In this document: positions 9,342 to 19,213 of the stretch, piece by piece
How the letters are laid out: the number at the start of each line of letters is the position of its first letter
Position numbering within the stretch: the stretch's first letter is position 1
Source: Ehrlichia chaffeensis str. Arkansas
GTDB lineage: Bacteria; Pseudomonadota; Alphaproteobacteria; Rickettsiales; Anaplasmataceae
Length of the DNA stretch: 64,000 nt
NCBI RefSeq assembly: GCF_000013145.1
Contig: NC_007799.1
Coordinates: 992,001-1,056,000 of the forward strand
Reading direction: 5' to 3'
The notes under the pieces: generated by a model
The model's database searches: none
Seen by the model: the letters and a program-made list of their open reading frames with translations, nothing else
What the model was told of the DNA's origin: nothing
Translations under genes and position numbers: made by a program

Positions 9342-10505
9342 ATGAATATTCATGAGTATCAGGCAAAGCATATACTGAGCAAGTTTGGTGTAAACGTTCC
9401 GAAAGGGGTTGTAGTACATTCATTAGGCGAAGTTGATGGTGCTCTCAGTCAGTTAAATTCAAAGGTAGTCGTTGTAAAAGCTCAAATCCATGCTGGTGGT
9501 AGAGGAAAAGCTGGAGGAGTTGTAGTATCTCGTACATTAGATGAAACCAAAACGTCTATAAAGAATATGTTAGGATCAACTCTGATTACTCATCAGACCT
9601 CAAAAGATGGACAGAAAGTAAGAAAAGTATATTTAGAAGAAGGATGCAACATCAAGAAAGAATATTATATAAGTGCCATTGTAAATCGTAAACAAGGTCA
9701 GGTAAGTATAATATTTTCAACTGAAGGTGGTGTTGACATAGAAGAAGTAGCTGCAACTTCTCCAGAAAAAGTTATTGTATGCAACATCAACCCAGTATTT
9801 GGATTCCAAGGTTTTCATGGACGCAATTTATGCTTTGACAGTAATTTAAGTTTAGATCAAACAAGAAAAATTTCTGATATAGCTGGGAAAATATATAAAG
9901 CTGTGTTAAGCACTGATGCTAACCAGATAGAAATTAATCCTCTAGTAGAAACATCATCAGGGGAATTCATTGCTCTTGATGCAAAAATAAACTTCGATGA
10001 CAATGCACTATATCGTCATCCTGATATTCAAGAATTACGTGACTATGATGAAGAGATCAAAGAAGAAATAGAAGCTTCAAAACATGGTTTAAGCTATATA
10101 AAGATGGATGGTAATATTGGATGTATGGTAAATGGTGCAGGCCTTGCTATGGCAACTATGGACATTATAAAATATTACGGTGCTGAACCTGCAAATTTCT
10201 TAGATGTAGGTGGAGGAGCAAGTCAAAAAACTGTTACTGAAGCATTCAAGATTATTCTTGCAGATGATAAGGTTAATGGGATACTAGTTAACATATTTGG
10301 TGGTATAATGCGTTGTGATATAATTGCCAACGGTATTATTGCTGCCATACAAGAAATTGGTATAAATGTTCCACTAGTTGTAAGGTTATCTGGAACAAAT
10401 TTTGAATTAGGAAAAAAGTTACTAGATGATTCAAATCTAAATATTATTACAGCAAACGATTTAAGTGAAGCAGCATACAATATAGTTAATATAGTAAGAA
10501 AATAG
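9342..10505 (+). CDS. sucC: Succinyl-CoA synthetase beta subunit
   Basis: ADP/GDP-forming succinyl-CoA synthetase, TCA cycle, beta subunit (nucleotide and succinate binding). 387 residues, the normal length. The start [12 protein letters not shown], the ATP-grasp block [17 protein letters not shown] and the C-terminal GGGASQKTV and [10 protein letters not shown] blocks are diagnostic. An AAGGTG ribosome binding site lies 7 nt before the ATG. sucD follows 7 bp later, so the two subunits are co-transcribed. Confidence 0.97.
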   Translation: MNIHEYQAKHILSKFGVNVPKGVVVHSLGEVDGALSQLNSKVVVVKAQIHAGGRGKAGGVVVSRTLDETKTSIKNMLGSTLITHQTSKDGQKVRKVYLEEGCNIKKEYYISAIVNRKQGQVSIIFSTEGGVDIEEVAATSPEKVIVCNINPVFGFQGFHGRNLCFDSNLSLDQTRKISDIAGKIYKAVLSTDANQIEINPLVETSSGEFIALDAKINFDDNALYRHPDIQELRDYDEEIKEEIEASKHGLSYIKMDGNIGCMVNGAGLAMATMDIIKYYGAEPANFLDVGGGASQKTVTEAFKIILADDKVNGILVNIFGGIMRCDIIANGIIAAIQEIGINVPLVVRLSGTNFELGKKLLDDSNLNIITANDLSEAAYNIVNIVRK

Positions 10506-10512
10506 AGGCGAT

Positions 10513-11394
10513 ATGTCCGTTTTAGTAAATAGCAACACAAAAGTTATATGCCAGGGATTTACTGGTGCTCATGGTACATTTCATTCAGAACAAGCTATTG
10601 CTTATGGAACAAACATGGTAGGTGGAGTAACTCCTGGAAAAGGTGGAACATATCATCTAAACCTACCAGTGTTTAATACTGTAAAGCAAGCCAAACTAGA
10701 GGCAAAAGCTAATGCTACTGTTATTTATGTTCCAGCTCCTTACGCAGCAGATGCAATACTAGAAGCAATTGAAGCTGAGATAGAACTTATTGTTTGCATT
10801 ACAGAAGGTATACCTACCCTAGATATGGTACAGGTAAAACATGCTTTACTCAACTCATCAAGTACATTAATAGGACCAAACTGTCCTGGAATTATCACCC
10901 CAGAAGAATGCAAAATTGGTATTATGCCTGGATATATACATAAACGTGGTCACATAGGTATTGTTTCACGTTCTGGAACACTCACATATGAAGCAGTAGC
11001 ACAAACCACAGAAGTGGGGTTAGGACAATCAACATGTATTGGTATAGGTGGAGATCCTATCCATGGAATGTCTTTTACAGATTGCATTAGACTATTTATA
11101 AATGATCCAGATACACATGGTATTATCATGATTGGAGAGATTGGAGGATCAGAAGAAGAAGAAGCTGCAGAATTTATCAAATTATCAGGAACTAACAAAC
11201 CTGTAGTTGGCTTCATCGCTGGCAAGACTGCACCCCCAGGAAAACGTATGGGACACGCTGGAGCGATTTCTTCAGGTACCTCAGGTAGTGCTGAAAGCAA
11301 AATAGAAGCTATGAAAAATGCAGGTATTATTATTGCTGAAACTCCAGCAGTCATAGGCAAAACAATGTTAGAAGCTATGAATAATAAACGCTAA
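10513..11394 (+). CDS. sucD: Succinyl-CoA synthetase alpha subunit
   Basis: Alpha subunit that binds CoA and carries the phosphohistidine intermediate. 293 residues. The N-terminal Rossmann part has [12 protein letters not shown]; the active-site histidine is in [11 protein letters not shown]. Directly downstream of sucC with a GAGG ribosome binding site in the 7-bp gap. A hairpin with a T-run follows the stop codon. Confidence 0.97.
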   Translation: MSVLVNSNTKVICQGFTGAHGTFHSEQAIAYGTNMVGGVTPGKGGTYHLNLPVFNTVKQAKLEAKANATVIYVPAPYAADAILEAIEAEIELIVCITEGIPTLDMVQVKHALLNSSSTLIGPNCPGIITPEECKIGIMPGYIHKRGHIGIVSRSGTLTYEAVAQTTEVGLGQSTCIGIGGDPIHGMSFTDCIRLFINDPDTHGIIMIGEIGGSEEEEAAEFIKLSGTNKPVVGFIAGKTAPPGKRMGHAGAISSGTSGSAESKIEAMKNAGIIIAETPAVIGKTMLEAMNNKR

Positions 11395-11401
11395 ACACTT
11401 T

Positions 11402-11430
11402 AACTAATGATTGATTAGTTCATATTTTTT
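11402..11430 (+). terminator. Probable rho-independent terminator after sucD
   Basis: AACTAAT, loop GATTG, then ATTAGTT form a perfect 7-bp stem, followed by CATATTTTTT. It starts 7 bp after the sucD stop codon. The stem is AT-only, so it may be weak. Confidence 0.5.
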
Positions 11431-11435
11431 AGGGG

Positions 11436-11768
11436 CTACTTTCACATTAATGTTGTTTGTGTTCTACATTTTAGCACTTTAATATCAACACATTGTTTTC
11501 ATACTTTTATGCCATTTTAAAACTACAATGAGGTTTCTACACTTACAATCATCGGTTTATATACACTTACCCACCACGAAAATTATAGACACATTATCAC
11601 ATAGATAACACTGCTTTCACATTAATGTTGTTTGTGTCTACATTTTAGCATTTTAATATCAACATATTGTTTCATACCTTTGTGTCATCCTAAAGCTATA
11701 ATGAGGTTTTACACTTCATAATCATCGTTTATATACGCTGACCATCATAGAACACTATAGACACATAC
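11436..11768. repeat. Two-copy direct repeat, period 175 bp
   Basis: Two imperfect copies, about 11436-11592 and 11611-11768, both beginning near CTTTCACATTAATGTTGTTT and containing TACATTTTAGCA and CAATGAGGTTT-like blocks. They differ by scattered substitutions and single-base indels, so they are old. No reading frame survives through either copy. They fill most of the sucD-alaS gap. Confidence 0.9.
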
Positions 11769-11937
11769 TTCGTATAAATAACTAAGTTATAAATCCATTC
11801 CTACATCATAGAAAACGTTACAAATATTTATATGCAAGTACGGCACTATATTTACTGTATTTGAATCTGAATATTTAAAGTTCTACAAATCTGCTTATAA
11901 AACTGAGTTATAAAAACATATTAAAAATTTGTATTAC

Positions 11938-14601
11938 TTAATTACTAAGAATATCAACCAATTTACTCTTTACATTAGACATAATATCTATCTCCTTAAC
12001 ATATTCTCCATTAATTTGAGCTAATTGAGCATTTCCTCCACCTTTACTTTTTACCATTGTACCTATCATTTTTACAAAATCTACAGCCTTAACTTTACAA
12101 TGCAAGCTATTGCCAACTCCTACAACACACACAACATTTTGGCCCACAACATTAGCAAACAATATAATTCTATCTGCAGTAAGATGCTTATTAATAAATT
12201 TTCTCATCACATTAACAGGTATGTTACTCAAATTGCTGTATAAGAAATCGACATTCCCTATTTTTTCAGTATTAACACCTTGTAGATTAATCATATCAAA
12301 ATAAACATCAGACAATTTTTGTTCTAGTTCCTGATTTTTCTTATCAAGCTTATCTATTTGTACCAATACATTATCTACAGGAACCTTAACACTTTCAGCG
12401 ATTGAATTTAACATTTTCTCTTGTTGCCTAAAATAATCTATTGCATATCGACCTGTAACAGCTTCTATTCTACGTATTCCACAAGCAATACTAGCTTCTG
12501 ATACTATTTTGAAACACCCTATCTCACTAGTATATTTTACATGAGTACCACAACATAATTCTTTTGAATCTTTTATACTAACTACTCGAACTCCATGTTC
12601 TTCATATTTTTCAGTAAATAACGCAACAGCTCCTCCGGCAACTGCATCTTTTAAGTCACATACATGACTAATAACAGGATTATTTCCAGATATTAAAGAA
12701 TACATTTTATCTTCAATTAAAGTAAGCTGTTCTTTTGTCAATGCCACACCATAACTAAAATCAAACCTTAACTTTTCATCACTTACCAATGATCCTTTTT
12801 GCATGATACTACTATCTATTTCCGATTTTAAAACGTAATGTAATAAATGTGTTGCTGAATGATTAGCACATAAATTTCTTCTCCTTTCACAATCAATTTT
12901 TGCAAAAATTACATCCCCTACCATTAAGGATCCTTGTTTGATAATGCATTCATGAATATAAAGGGTATCTAATACCTTTTTCGTATCTATTACTTCAGCA
13001 ATATTATCATTAGCAAATAATTCTTTTTCTTGTCTAACAATTACATTGAATATTCCCACATCTCCTTTCTGTCCTCCAGATTCAGCATAAAACGGTGTTA
13101 TATCCAATAATATAGAAACTTTATCTCCAACATTAGCTATTTCAACATTTTTATCACCTCCACAAACTATTGATAAAACTGTAGCCTTAGTATCATAACG
13201 CTCATACCCCACAAACTTTGTACTACCACAACGCTCTTTAATATCTACCCAGAATTCCTCTTTTAACTGCTGATCAGATTTGATAGAATGATTAAGTTTA
13301 GACCTTTCCTTTTGTTTATTCATATTATCATAAAAGCCCTGCTCATCAAATTTTACTCCTTTTTCTTTTATGATATCCAAAGTAATATCTACTGGAAATC
13401 CATAAGTATCATACAACTTAAAAACAATATCACCCGATAAAATATCACCTGAAGATAAATTCATTAATTCTTTTTCAAGCAATGGCAATGCTCTGACTAA
13501 AGTATCTTTAAAATTCTCTTCCTCTATCTTTAAAATTGACATTATCAAATCCTTAGCATGAATTAATTCAGGATAATAGTCTGCCATATATCCACAACTT
13601 TCTTCATCAATTAAAGTCGGGAAGACTTTATACATTAAAGCATCATCATATTTTAACATATACACATAACGAGCTGCTCTTCTAATTATACGACGTAAAA
13701 TATAATTTCTTCCTTCATTACCTGGTGTTAAGCCCTCTGCTATTAGAAATGCTGCTGATCGCACATGATCTGCAATTACTCTATGAGCAAGTTCATTTGT
13801 ACTATTACCTGATTGCTCTTTTGATGCTGCTATCAAAGCTTTAAATAAACTTATATCATAATTATCATGTACTCCTTGCATTACAGCTGCAATCCTTTCA
13901 AGCCCCATACCAGTATCTATACATTTTTTAGGTAATACACATAATTCACCATCTAACTTTCTATCATATTGCATAAAAACTAAATTCCAGATCTCCGTAA
14001 ACCTTGCACCATCTTCTTCTGGAGTACCTGGTAATCCACCTTTTACATTATCTCCATAATCATAGAAAATTTCTGAACAAGGACCACATGGCCCTGTATT
14101 TCCCATACTCCAGAAATTATCACTAGTTGTTATTTTAATTATTCTACTGTCAGAAACGCCACTGATCTTTTTCCACAAATCAAATGCTTCTTGATCATCA
14201 TGATATACTGTAAAGTATAGCCTATCTTTGCTCAAAGAAAGTTCTTTTATTACAAAATTCCAAGCAAATTCTATAGCACCCTCTTTAAAGTAACTACCAA
14301 AACTAAAATTACCAAGCATCTCAAAAAAAGTATGATGTCTATTTGTATATCCTACATTCTCTAAATCATTATGCTTACCACCTACCCTTAAGCATTTTTG
14401 ACTTGATGTAGCTGTATTTACATTCGCATTATTCGGGTTAGTAAACATCTGTTTAAATTGTACCATACCAGCATTAGTAAATAACAAAGATGGGTCATCT
14501 TTTAGTATTAGTGGAGAAGATGGAAAAACTTGGTGACCATTTTTTGCAAAAAAATCTATAAATGATTTTCTAAGATTGCTAACTAAATTATTTTTCATCA
14601 T
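11938..14601 (-). CDS. alaS: Alanyl-tRNA synthetase
   Basis: Class II aminoacyl-tRNA synthetase charging tRNA-Ala. 887 residues, full length. The N-terminal catalytic domain carries FTNAGMVQFK, the motif-2 region with RVGGKHNDLENVG, and GNFSFGSYFK; the editing domain has the zinc ligands NHSATHLLH and CCGTHV; a C-terminal dimerisation domain ends the protein. The gene converges on sucD and is divergent from pstC. Confidence 0.97.
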   Translation of the reverse strand: MMKNNLVSNLRKSFIDFFAKNGHQVFPSSPLILKDDPSLLFTNAGMVQFKQMFTNPNNANVNTATSSQKCLRVGGKHNDLENVGYTNRHHTFFEMLGNFSFGSYFKEGAIEFAWNFVIKELSLSKDRLYFTVYHDDQEAFDLWKKISGVSDSRIIKITTSDNFWSMGNTGPCGPCSEIFYDYGDNVKGGLPGTPEEDGARFTEIWNLVFMQYDRKLDGELCVLPKKCIDTGMGLERIAAVMQGVHDNYDISLFKALIAASKEQSGNSTNELAHRVIADHVRSAAFLIAEGLTPGNEGRNYILRRIIRRAARYVYMLKYDDALMYKVFPTLIDEESCGYMADYYPELIHAKDLIMSILKIEEENFKDTLVRALPLLEKELMNLSSGDILSGDIVFKLYDTYGFPVDITLDIIKEKGVKFDEQGFYDNMNKQKERSKLNHSIKSDQQLKEEFWVDIKERCGSTKFVGYERYDTKATVLSIVCGGDKNVEIANVGDKVSILLDITPFYAESGGQKGDVGIFNVIVRQEKELFANDNIAEVIDTKKVLDTLYIHECIIKQGSLMVGDVIFAKIDCERRRNLCANHSATHLLHYVLKSEIDSSIMQKGSLVSDEKLRFDFSYGVALTKEQLTLIEDKMYSLISGNNPVISHVCDLKDAVAGGAVALFTEKYEEHGVRVVSIKDSKELCCGTHVKYTSEIGCFKIVSEASIACGIRRIEAVTGRYAIDYFRQQEKMLNSIAESVKVPVDNVLVQIDKLDKKNQELEQKLSDVYFDMINLQGVNTEKIGNVDFLYSNLSNIPVNVMRKFINKHLTADRIILFANVVGQNVVCVVGVGNSLHCKVKAVDFVKMIGTMVKSKGGGNAQLAQINGEYVKEIDIMSNVKSKLVDILSN

Positions 14602-14756
14602 ATATTAATCATCATAAAATATAAGCTATATAACAAAAGTATACATTTGATATTACAAAGCACTATAAAAGTGATAAAATAAATTGACTTATACAGCAAA
14701 GGTATAATTATTAATCTATACATATAAAAAATTTGTGAACTTTATTTATAAATACC

Positions 14757-15881
14757 ATGATACTTACTATAATACTATTGTCCATTACATTACTAATAGG
14801 AAATTATCATAAAGTAAAACTTACTTTCGAAGATAAATTTAATATCATAACTTCCCTAAATATCATATACCCATTCATTATCTGTTATTCGTTTTATACT
14901 CAACATCTAAATATAATATTTATCCTAATAACATTTATTATATTAATTCTAATATTAATAGCAGCATACATAGATAAAGAATTCATACTCCTTAAACTTA
15001 TCATGTTTTCCTCAGTAGGTATACTTTCTCTTATTGTAATATGTATAGTATTATGCTTAACCTACGAATCAGCACTATTTTTCAGCAAAATATCATTGAT
15101 TGACTTTCTGTTTGGAACTAACTGGCAACCCAGTCCAGACATTTTAGATGGAAAACCAGTTGGATCATTCGGAATATTACCACTACTCAGCGGTACACTA
15201 CTTATAGTTATTGTTGCAATAACCATAGCTGTACCTTTAGGATTACTATCTGCAATTTATATTAGTGAATATGCAAGCAAAAAAATAAGATACATAGCTA
15301 ATACAACACTTGAAATATTAGCAGGTATTCCTACAGTAGTATATGGATACTTTGCTGTAGTATTTTTATCACCATCAATCAGAAGTGTAGCAAAATATTA
15401 TAACCTTAACGCTCAATCAGAAAATGCATTAGTAGCTGGACTAGTCATAGGAATCATGATCTTACCATTCATTACCTCTCTCATAGAAAATGCTATACAC
15501 TCCGTTCCAAAGATTCTGCGTTATGGGTCTATGGCACTTGGAGCATCAAGAGCAGATACCATATGGAATATTATAATTCCATATGCATTACCAAATATTA
15601 TTAGTTCAATTATATTATCAATTTCAAGAGTCATTGGAGAAACAATGATAGTGTTAATGGCAGCCGGCATAACTGCACATTTAAGTTTTAATCCATTACA
15701 TGCTGTAACTACAATCACAGTACAAATTGCAACAATTTTAACTGGAGATCAAAACTTCAACAGTATTCAAACTTCATCTGCATATGCTTTAGGTCTCACA
15801 TTGTTTATCATAACATGGCTTCTTAATTTACTAGCACTACACATTACAAAAAAAGCAACAAAATCTATTAAAATTCACTAA
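14757..15881 (+). CDS. pstC: Phosphate ABC transporter permease
   Basis: Inner-membrane subunit of the Pst phosphate importer. The C-terminal 250 residues match PstC: GILPLLSGTLLI, AIYISEYAS, EILAGIPTVVYGYFA and the coupling-loop region YGSMALGASRADTIW, then SRVIGETMIVLMAAG. At 374 residues it is longer than usual, with extra membrane segments in the first 100 residues. The alternative name PstA is less likely because GIPTVVYGYFA and GETMIVLMAAG are PstC signatures. The glutamine synthetase-like gene starts 6 bp after its stop codon. Confidence 0.8.
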   Translation: MILTIILLSITLLIGNYHKVKLTFEDKFNIITSLNIIYPFIICYSFYTQHLNIIFILITFIILILILIAAYIDKEFILLKLIMFSSVGILSLIVICIVLCLTYESALFFSKISLIDFLFGTNWQPSPDILDGKPVGSFGILPLLSGTLLIVIVAITIAVPLGLLSAIYISEYASKKIRYIANTTLEILAGIPTVVYGYFAVVFLSPSIRSVAKYYNLNAQSENALVAGLVIGIMILPFITSLIENAIHSVPKILRYGSMALGASRADTIWNIIIPYALPNIISSIILSISRVIGETMIVLMAAGITAHLSFNPLHAVTTITVQIATILTGDQNFNSIQTSSAYALGLTLFIITWLLNLLALHITKKATKSIKIH

Positions 15882-15887
15882 TTCCAT

Positions 15888-16685
15888 ATGTTAAACTATA
15901 CACTAGACTATCTCAGTACCAAACTTAACATTATTCCCTTAATAGGGATAGAATTAGAATTTTACTTTGATAATATAGACCCAAATAATATCAGCCCATT
16001 AATTAGCAACATTCAAGACAAAATATCTTCTCTTAACTGTAATATAACAAAAGAACAAGATAATCTACAATATGAAATACAAACATCAACAACTACTAAC
16101 ATTCCTAATTTTATTATTGAGCTTGATCTTATAAAAGAAATTTTAGAAAACAACACAAAACACTTTGGAGGGAGCATTAATTTCTCTGCAAAACCATATT
16201 TAGATAAACCAGGAAGTGCATTTCACATACATATAAATTTACTTGATTTTCATAATAATAATTTGTTTACTAGCCAAAATAACAAAATGAGTGACCATCT
16301 ATCCTACAGCATAGGGGGATTATGCTCTTTAATGAAAAAACATATGATTTTTTTTGCTCCAAATAACAACTCCTACTTAAGATATATATATGCTGACATA
16401 GACACCCCAACAACTATAAGTTGGGGAGGAAATAATAGGAGTACTTCTATCCGTATACCAAGTACCAGTACAGACCCAACAAAATGCAGAATAGAACACA
16501 GAGTACCTGGAGCAGACTGTAACTATAAACAAGCTATAACATCAGTTCTGCAAGGAATAATTTATGGAATAGAGAAAAAAATACAGCCACCACAAAAAAT
16601 TTATGGTATATCCTCAGACATACAATATAATCTTGAAAAATTACCATTGAGTTTAAACGAATCAATAAAATATAACCTAAAGTAG
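15888..16685 (+). CDS. Shortened glutamine synthetase-like protein
   Basis: 265 residues that align only with the catalytic part of glutamine synthetase (normally about 450). Visible blocks: a start like GIELEFYF (the first metal-binding Glu strand), KPYLDKPGSAFHIHINLLD (His of the active site), NSYLRYI, then SWGGNNRSTSIRIPS and RIEHRVPGADCN. The N-terminal beta-grasp domain is absent, and the C-terminal helices after the LPLSLNESIK block are missing. It may be an enzyme with a reduced fold, a non-catalytic relative or a gene losing its 3' end. It starts 6 bp after pstC, which suggests one transcript. A decayed copy of its 3' end follows. Confidence 0.7.
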   Translation: MLNYTLDYLSTKLNIIPLIGIELEFYFDNIDPNNISPLISNIQDKISSLNCNITKEQDNLQYEIQTSTTTNIPNFIIELDLIKEILENNTKHFGGSINFSAKPYLDKPGSAFHIHINLLDFHNNNLFTSQNNKMSDHLSYSIGGLCSLMKKHMIFFAPNNNSYLRYIYADIDTPTTISWGGNNRSTSIRIPSTSTDPTKCRIEHRVPGADCNYKQAITSVLQGIIYGIEKKIQPPQKIYGISSDIQYNLEKLPLSLNESIKYNLK

Positions 16686-16850
16686 AGAACTTACAATAAA
16701 TTGTTATTACAAATAGACTATAAATTAATTTTACCAAAAATAGTTTATGTAATAGAGAAAAAACACCACAAAAAATTTACAGAATATTTTTAACATATAA
16801 CACAACACATAAAAAAACCACCATTGAAGTAAAATACTCTATTGAATCAC
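16559..16850 (+). repeat. Decayed copy of the glutamine synthetase-like 3' end
   Basis: The gene's last 125 bp (from TTATGGAATAGAGAAAAAA, about 16561) reappear with many deletions from about 16742 (TTATGTAATAGAGAAAAAA) to about 16850, including the CCACAAAAAATTTA block and an ACCATTGA block. The copy carries no frame. It is the most eroded of the gene-end duplications in the window. Confidence 0.7.
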
Positions 16851-16972
16851 AGTTAGCCTCTACAACTTTAGCTACACAGCACCTTAAACACAGCTAAGTT
16901 TCTATTCTTATGATGTTCACACAGAACTACGTACCCCTGTTATGTGTCTCACATTTCTCTATTTTATAATAA

Positions 16973-17764
16973 CTACACATTAAGTTGTAGGCCATCATAA
17001 CCAACCACTATATTATCTTGAGAACGACTTCTTATATAATCAATTAAAGAATAGTACTCTAGATCATGACTCATATGAGTTAAAATAGCAACTTCTGGTT
17101 TGAACTCTTTTATCCAATCTAAGCATAAATCCACATGAGAATGTGCAAAACTTGCAGTATACTTCAAGCAACCTAATATTAATACCTTTTTCTTATATAA
17201 AAATTTACAAGATTCTTCTGGGAAAGATTGGACATCAGTGCAATAAGCAACCTGATCATTAAATATAAATCCATTAGAATTACTAACACCATGTAACTGC
17301 TTTATAGCTAATATACAAAAATCTCCAATAGTGAATTCTTTATAATGATATATTGTATTTACTGTTAAATAATGACATTTCTTCCAAGCAGAAGTATATG
17401 CACTAGGAATAAAAAAATACGAATTACTAGCAGTCAATAAACATAAAGTATTTATATCACTATATATAGGTATGCTATTCAAACCGTGCTTAGGAAGAAA
17501 TGGTTGAAGATCAGCAATACCATCACAATGATCTGCATGAAAATGAGTATATAATACTGCATCAACAGACGATAAATTATTTTTCAATGCTTGACATCTT
17601 AAATCAGGAGTAGTATCAACAAGCAGCTGTGTATCTCCATTTTCAACAAATATTGATGACCTCATTCGCTTGTTGTATGTTAAATTTGAACTACAAACAT
17701 CACACTGACAGCCTACTATTGGTACTCCACCAGAAGCACCACATCCAAGAATTGTTATCTTCAT
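16973..17764 (-). CDS. Metallo-beta-lactamase-fold hydrolase, PhnP-like
   Basis: Cytoplasmic hydrolase of 263 residues, similar to phosphoribosyl cyclic phosphodiesterases. The start ILGCGASGGVPIVGC with a nearby CDVC pair, the zinc motif THFHADHCDG (HxHxDH), the later HSHVD and the final LTHMSHD supply the usual metal ligands. The substrate in Ehrlichia is not known. The 3' neighbour on the other strand is the glutamine synthetase-like gene. Confidence 0.8.
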   Translation of the reverse strand: MKITILGCGASGGVPIVGCQCDVCSSNLTYNKRMRSSIFVENGDTQLLVDTTPDLRCQALKNNLSSVDAVLYTHFHADHCDGIADLQPFLPKHGLNSIPIYSDINTLCLLTASNSYFFIPSAYTSAWKKCHYLTVNTIYHYKEFTIGDFCILAIKQLHGVSNSNGFIFNDQVAYCTDVQSFPEESCKFLYKKKVLILGCLKYTASFAHSHVDLCLDWIKEFKPEVAILTHMSHDLEYYSLIDYIRSRSQDNIVVGYDGLQLNV

Positions 17765-18346
17765 AAAAAATCAACATACTCATACACGATCAATATCATT
17801 AGCAATTTCATTAGTCAAGTATATAAATAACATTAAGCATATAAACTAGGGCTATAGCAAACTAAATGTACCATTAGAACACTTATAATATATTTAACTT
17901 ACTATAAAAACATAACAAACTATTGCATAATCAAACATACCAGTACATCTGCAAATGAGATACTTAAGTTACTGTCACAGATTGAAACGTTTCATACCAG
18001 TTTATTATAAACATTAAGTATATAAACTAGGGCTATAGCAAACTAAATGTACCATTAGAACACTTATAATATATTCAACTTACTATAACAAAAACATAAC
18101 AAACTATTGCATAATCAAACATACCAGTACATCTGGAAATGAGATACTTAAGTTACTGTCACAAATTGAAACGTTTCAATACCAGTTTATTATATGTATC
18201 AAATATCTTATTTTTCAAACAAGTTCAGATTATAATTATTTATCCCATACATAAAAAATAACTTATTTTAAATTTTTACAGCTATTACTATTCGACAAGT
18301 GCTTTACGTCCTTTTAAATTGGATGCCTATATACACATTTTCAACT
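17765..18346. repeat. Intergenic two-copy direct repeat, period about 181 bp
   Basis: Copies at about 17830-18006 and 18011-18195 share CATTAAG, ATAAACTAGGGCTATAGC and GAAACGTTTCA blocks with few differences (for example an extra ACAAAA in copy 2). Both are non-coding. The rest of the gap (18196-18346) shows nothing recognisable. Confidence 0.9.
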
Positions 18347-18886
18347 TTATTGCATACTACGACTTTGAGCATATATAGTATGTAGTTTCATAATATCCTC
18401 GTCTGAAAAAAATATACTCTTAATCTTACTAATATTAAAATTTCTTCTTTTTAACTCTGCAGCACGTTTTATTTCTTGCACATTTTGTTCAGTAACTTCT
18501 TCATTTTCTGGTATTAAACTTTCCTGGATCACAGAATAAAAGTTACACACATCAAACAACATGTCCTCAATTTTACTAGTATTAATATTCAAATTACTTG
18601 TGATCACCCTTACTAAATACTCAGACATTACTTTTAATTTTTCTTTTGGTACATAACACAATGTAAGTCCTGAATCATCTTTCTCTACTAATTTACAACT
18701 ATTATTTCTTAATCCAAAAATTGTATATTGTACCTTATTATTAAAAAAATCCATCTCACAAGTATAACTTGTACAATGATGCAATGCATATACTAAACCA
18801 AGACAATCACGCTGACTAGCCTGACATCGAATACCAAACATTGTACACAAAAATATCATTGACAATAATATTATACTAGCTTTCAT
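18347..18886 (-). CDS. Cysteine-rich exported protein of unknown function
   Basis: I do not recognise this gene. From the ATG at 18886 it encodes 179 residues: a signal peptide (MKASIILLSMIFLCTMFGIR, then CQASQ), then a mature part with six cysteines (DC, HC, TC, SC, LC, VC), suggesting disulphides in the periplasm or at the surface, and a charged C-terminal third. It overlaps the preceding small ORF by 11 bp and ends a run of same-strand genes that begins with the PilM/N-like gene. Its 5' end has been duplicated upstream (18811-19213). A role with the PilM/N- and PilO-like genes is suggested by position only. Confidence 0.6.
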   Translation of the reverse strand: MKASIILLSMIFLCTMFGIRCQASQRDCLGLVYALHHCTSYTCEMDFFNNKVQYTIFGLRNNSCKLVEKDDSGLTLCYVPKEKLKVMSEYLVRVITSNLNINTSKIEDMLFDVCNFYSVIQESLIPENEEVTEQNVQEIKRAAELKRRNFNISKIKSIFFSDEDIMKLHTIYAQSRSMQ

Positions 18887-19213
18887 CAACAAACCTACCT
18901 ACTATATTATACAACTCAAATAAAATGGTACCACGTATAACAGGTACAGTTTCACCTTTTAATACAGCTTGCAATACTTCATTTGTAATATCCGTATTTT
19001 TTTCAACATTAAGCTGAGTAGCCTGATATTGAATACTAAACATTGTACATAAAATCATCATTGACAATAGTATTATACTAACTTTCATCAACAAACCTAC
19101 CTACTATATTATACAACTCAAATAAAATGGTAGCGCGTATAACAGGTACAGTTTCACCTTTTAATGCAGCTTGTAAGACTTCATTTGTAATATCTGTATT
19201 TTTTTCAATATTA
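18811..19213 (-). repeat. 202-bp tandem duplication across a gene boundary
   Basis: Two copies, about 18811-19012 and 19012-19213, period 202 bp. The unit holds, in gene direction, the last 45 or so codons of the PilO-like gene and the first 25 or so codons of the cysteine-rich protein gene. Because the genes overlap by 11 bp in different frames, duplicating the unit left both parents intact and created a new short ORF between them. Confidence 0.9.
18876..19088 (-). CDS. Chimeric small ORF: signal peptide joined to a PilO-like C-terminus
   Basis: A 70-codon ORF produced by the 202-bp duplication. Its first 22 residues (MKVSIILLSMMILCTMFSIQ) copy the signal peptide of the downstream cysteine-rich protein; its remaining 45 (from NVEKNTDITNEVLQA to the end FVDES) copy the C-terminus of the upstream PilO-like protein. 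It has the same start context as its parent and overlaps the next gene by 11 bp. If made, it would be an exported copy of the PilO-like C-terminal segment. There is no evidence that it is expressed. Confidence 0.5.
   Translation of the reverse strand: MKVSIILLSMMILCTMFSIQYQATQLNVEKNTDITNEVLQAVLKGETVPVIRGTILFELYNIVGRFVDES

Noticed and set aside
14684-14708. TTGACT and TATAAT before pstC
   Set aside because: The spacer is only 13 bp, too short for a sigma-70 promoter.
17765-18200. The repeated blocks as a CRISPR array
   Set aside because: Only two long copies (about 180 bp) with no alternating short repeats and unique spacers; same for every other repeat in the window.
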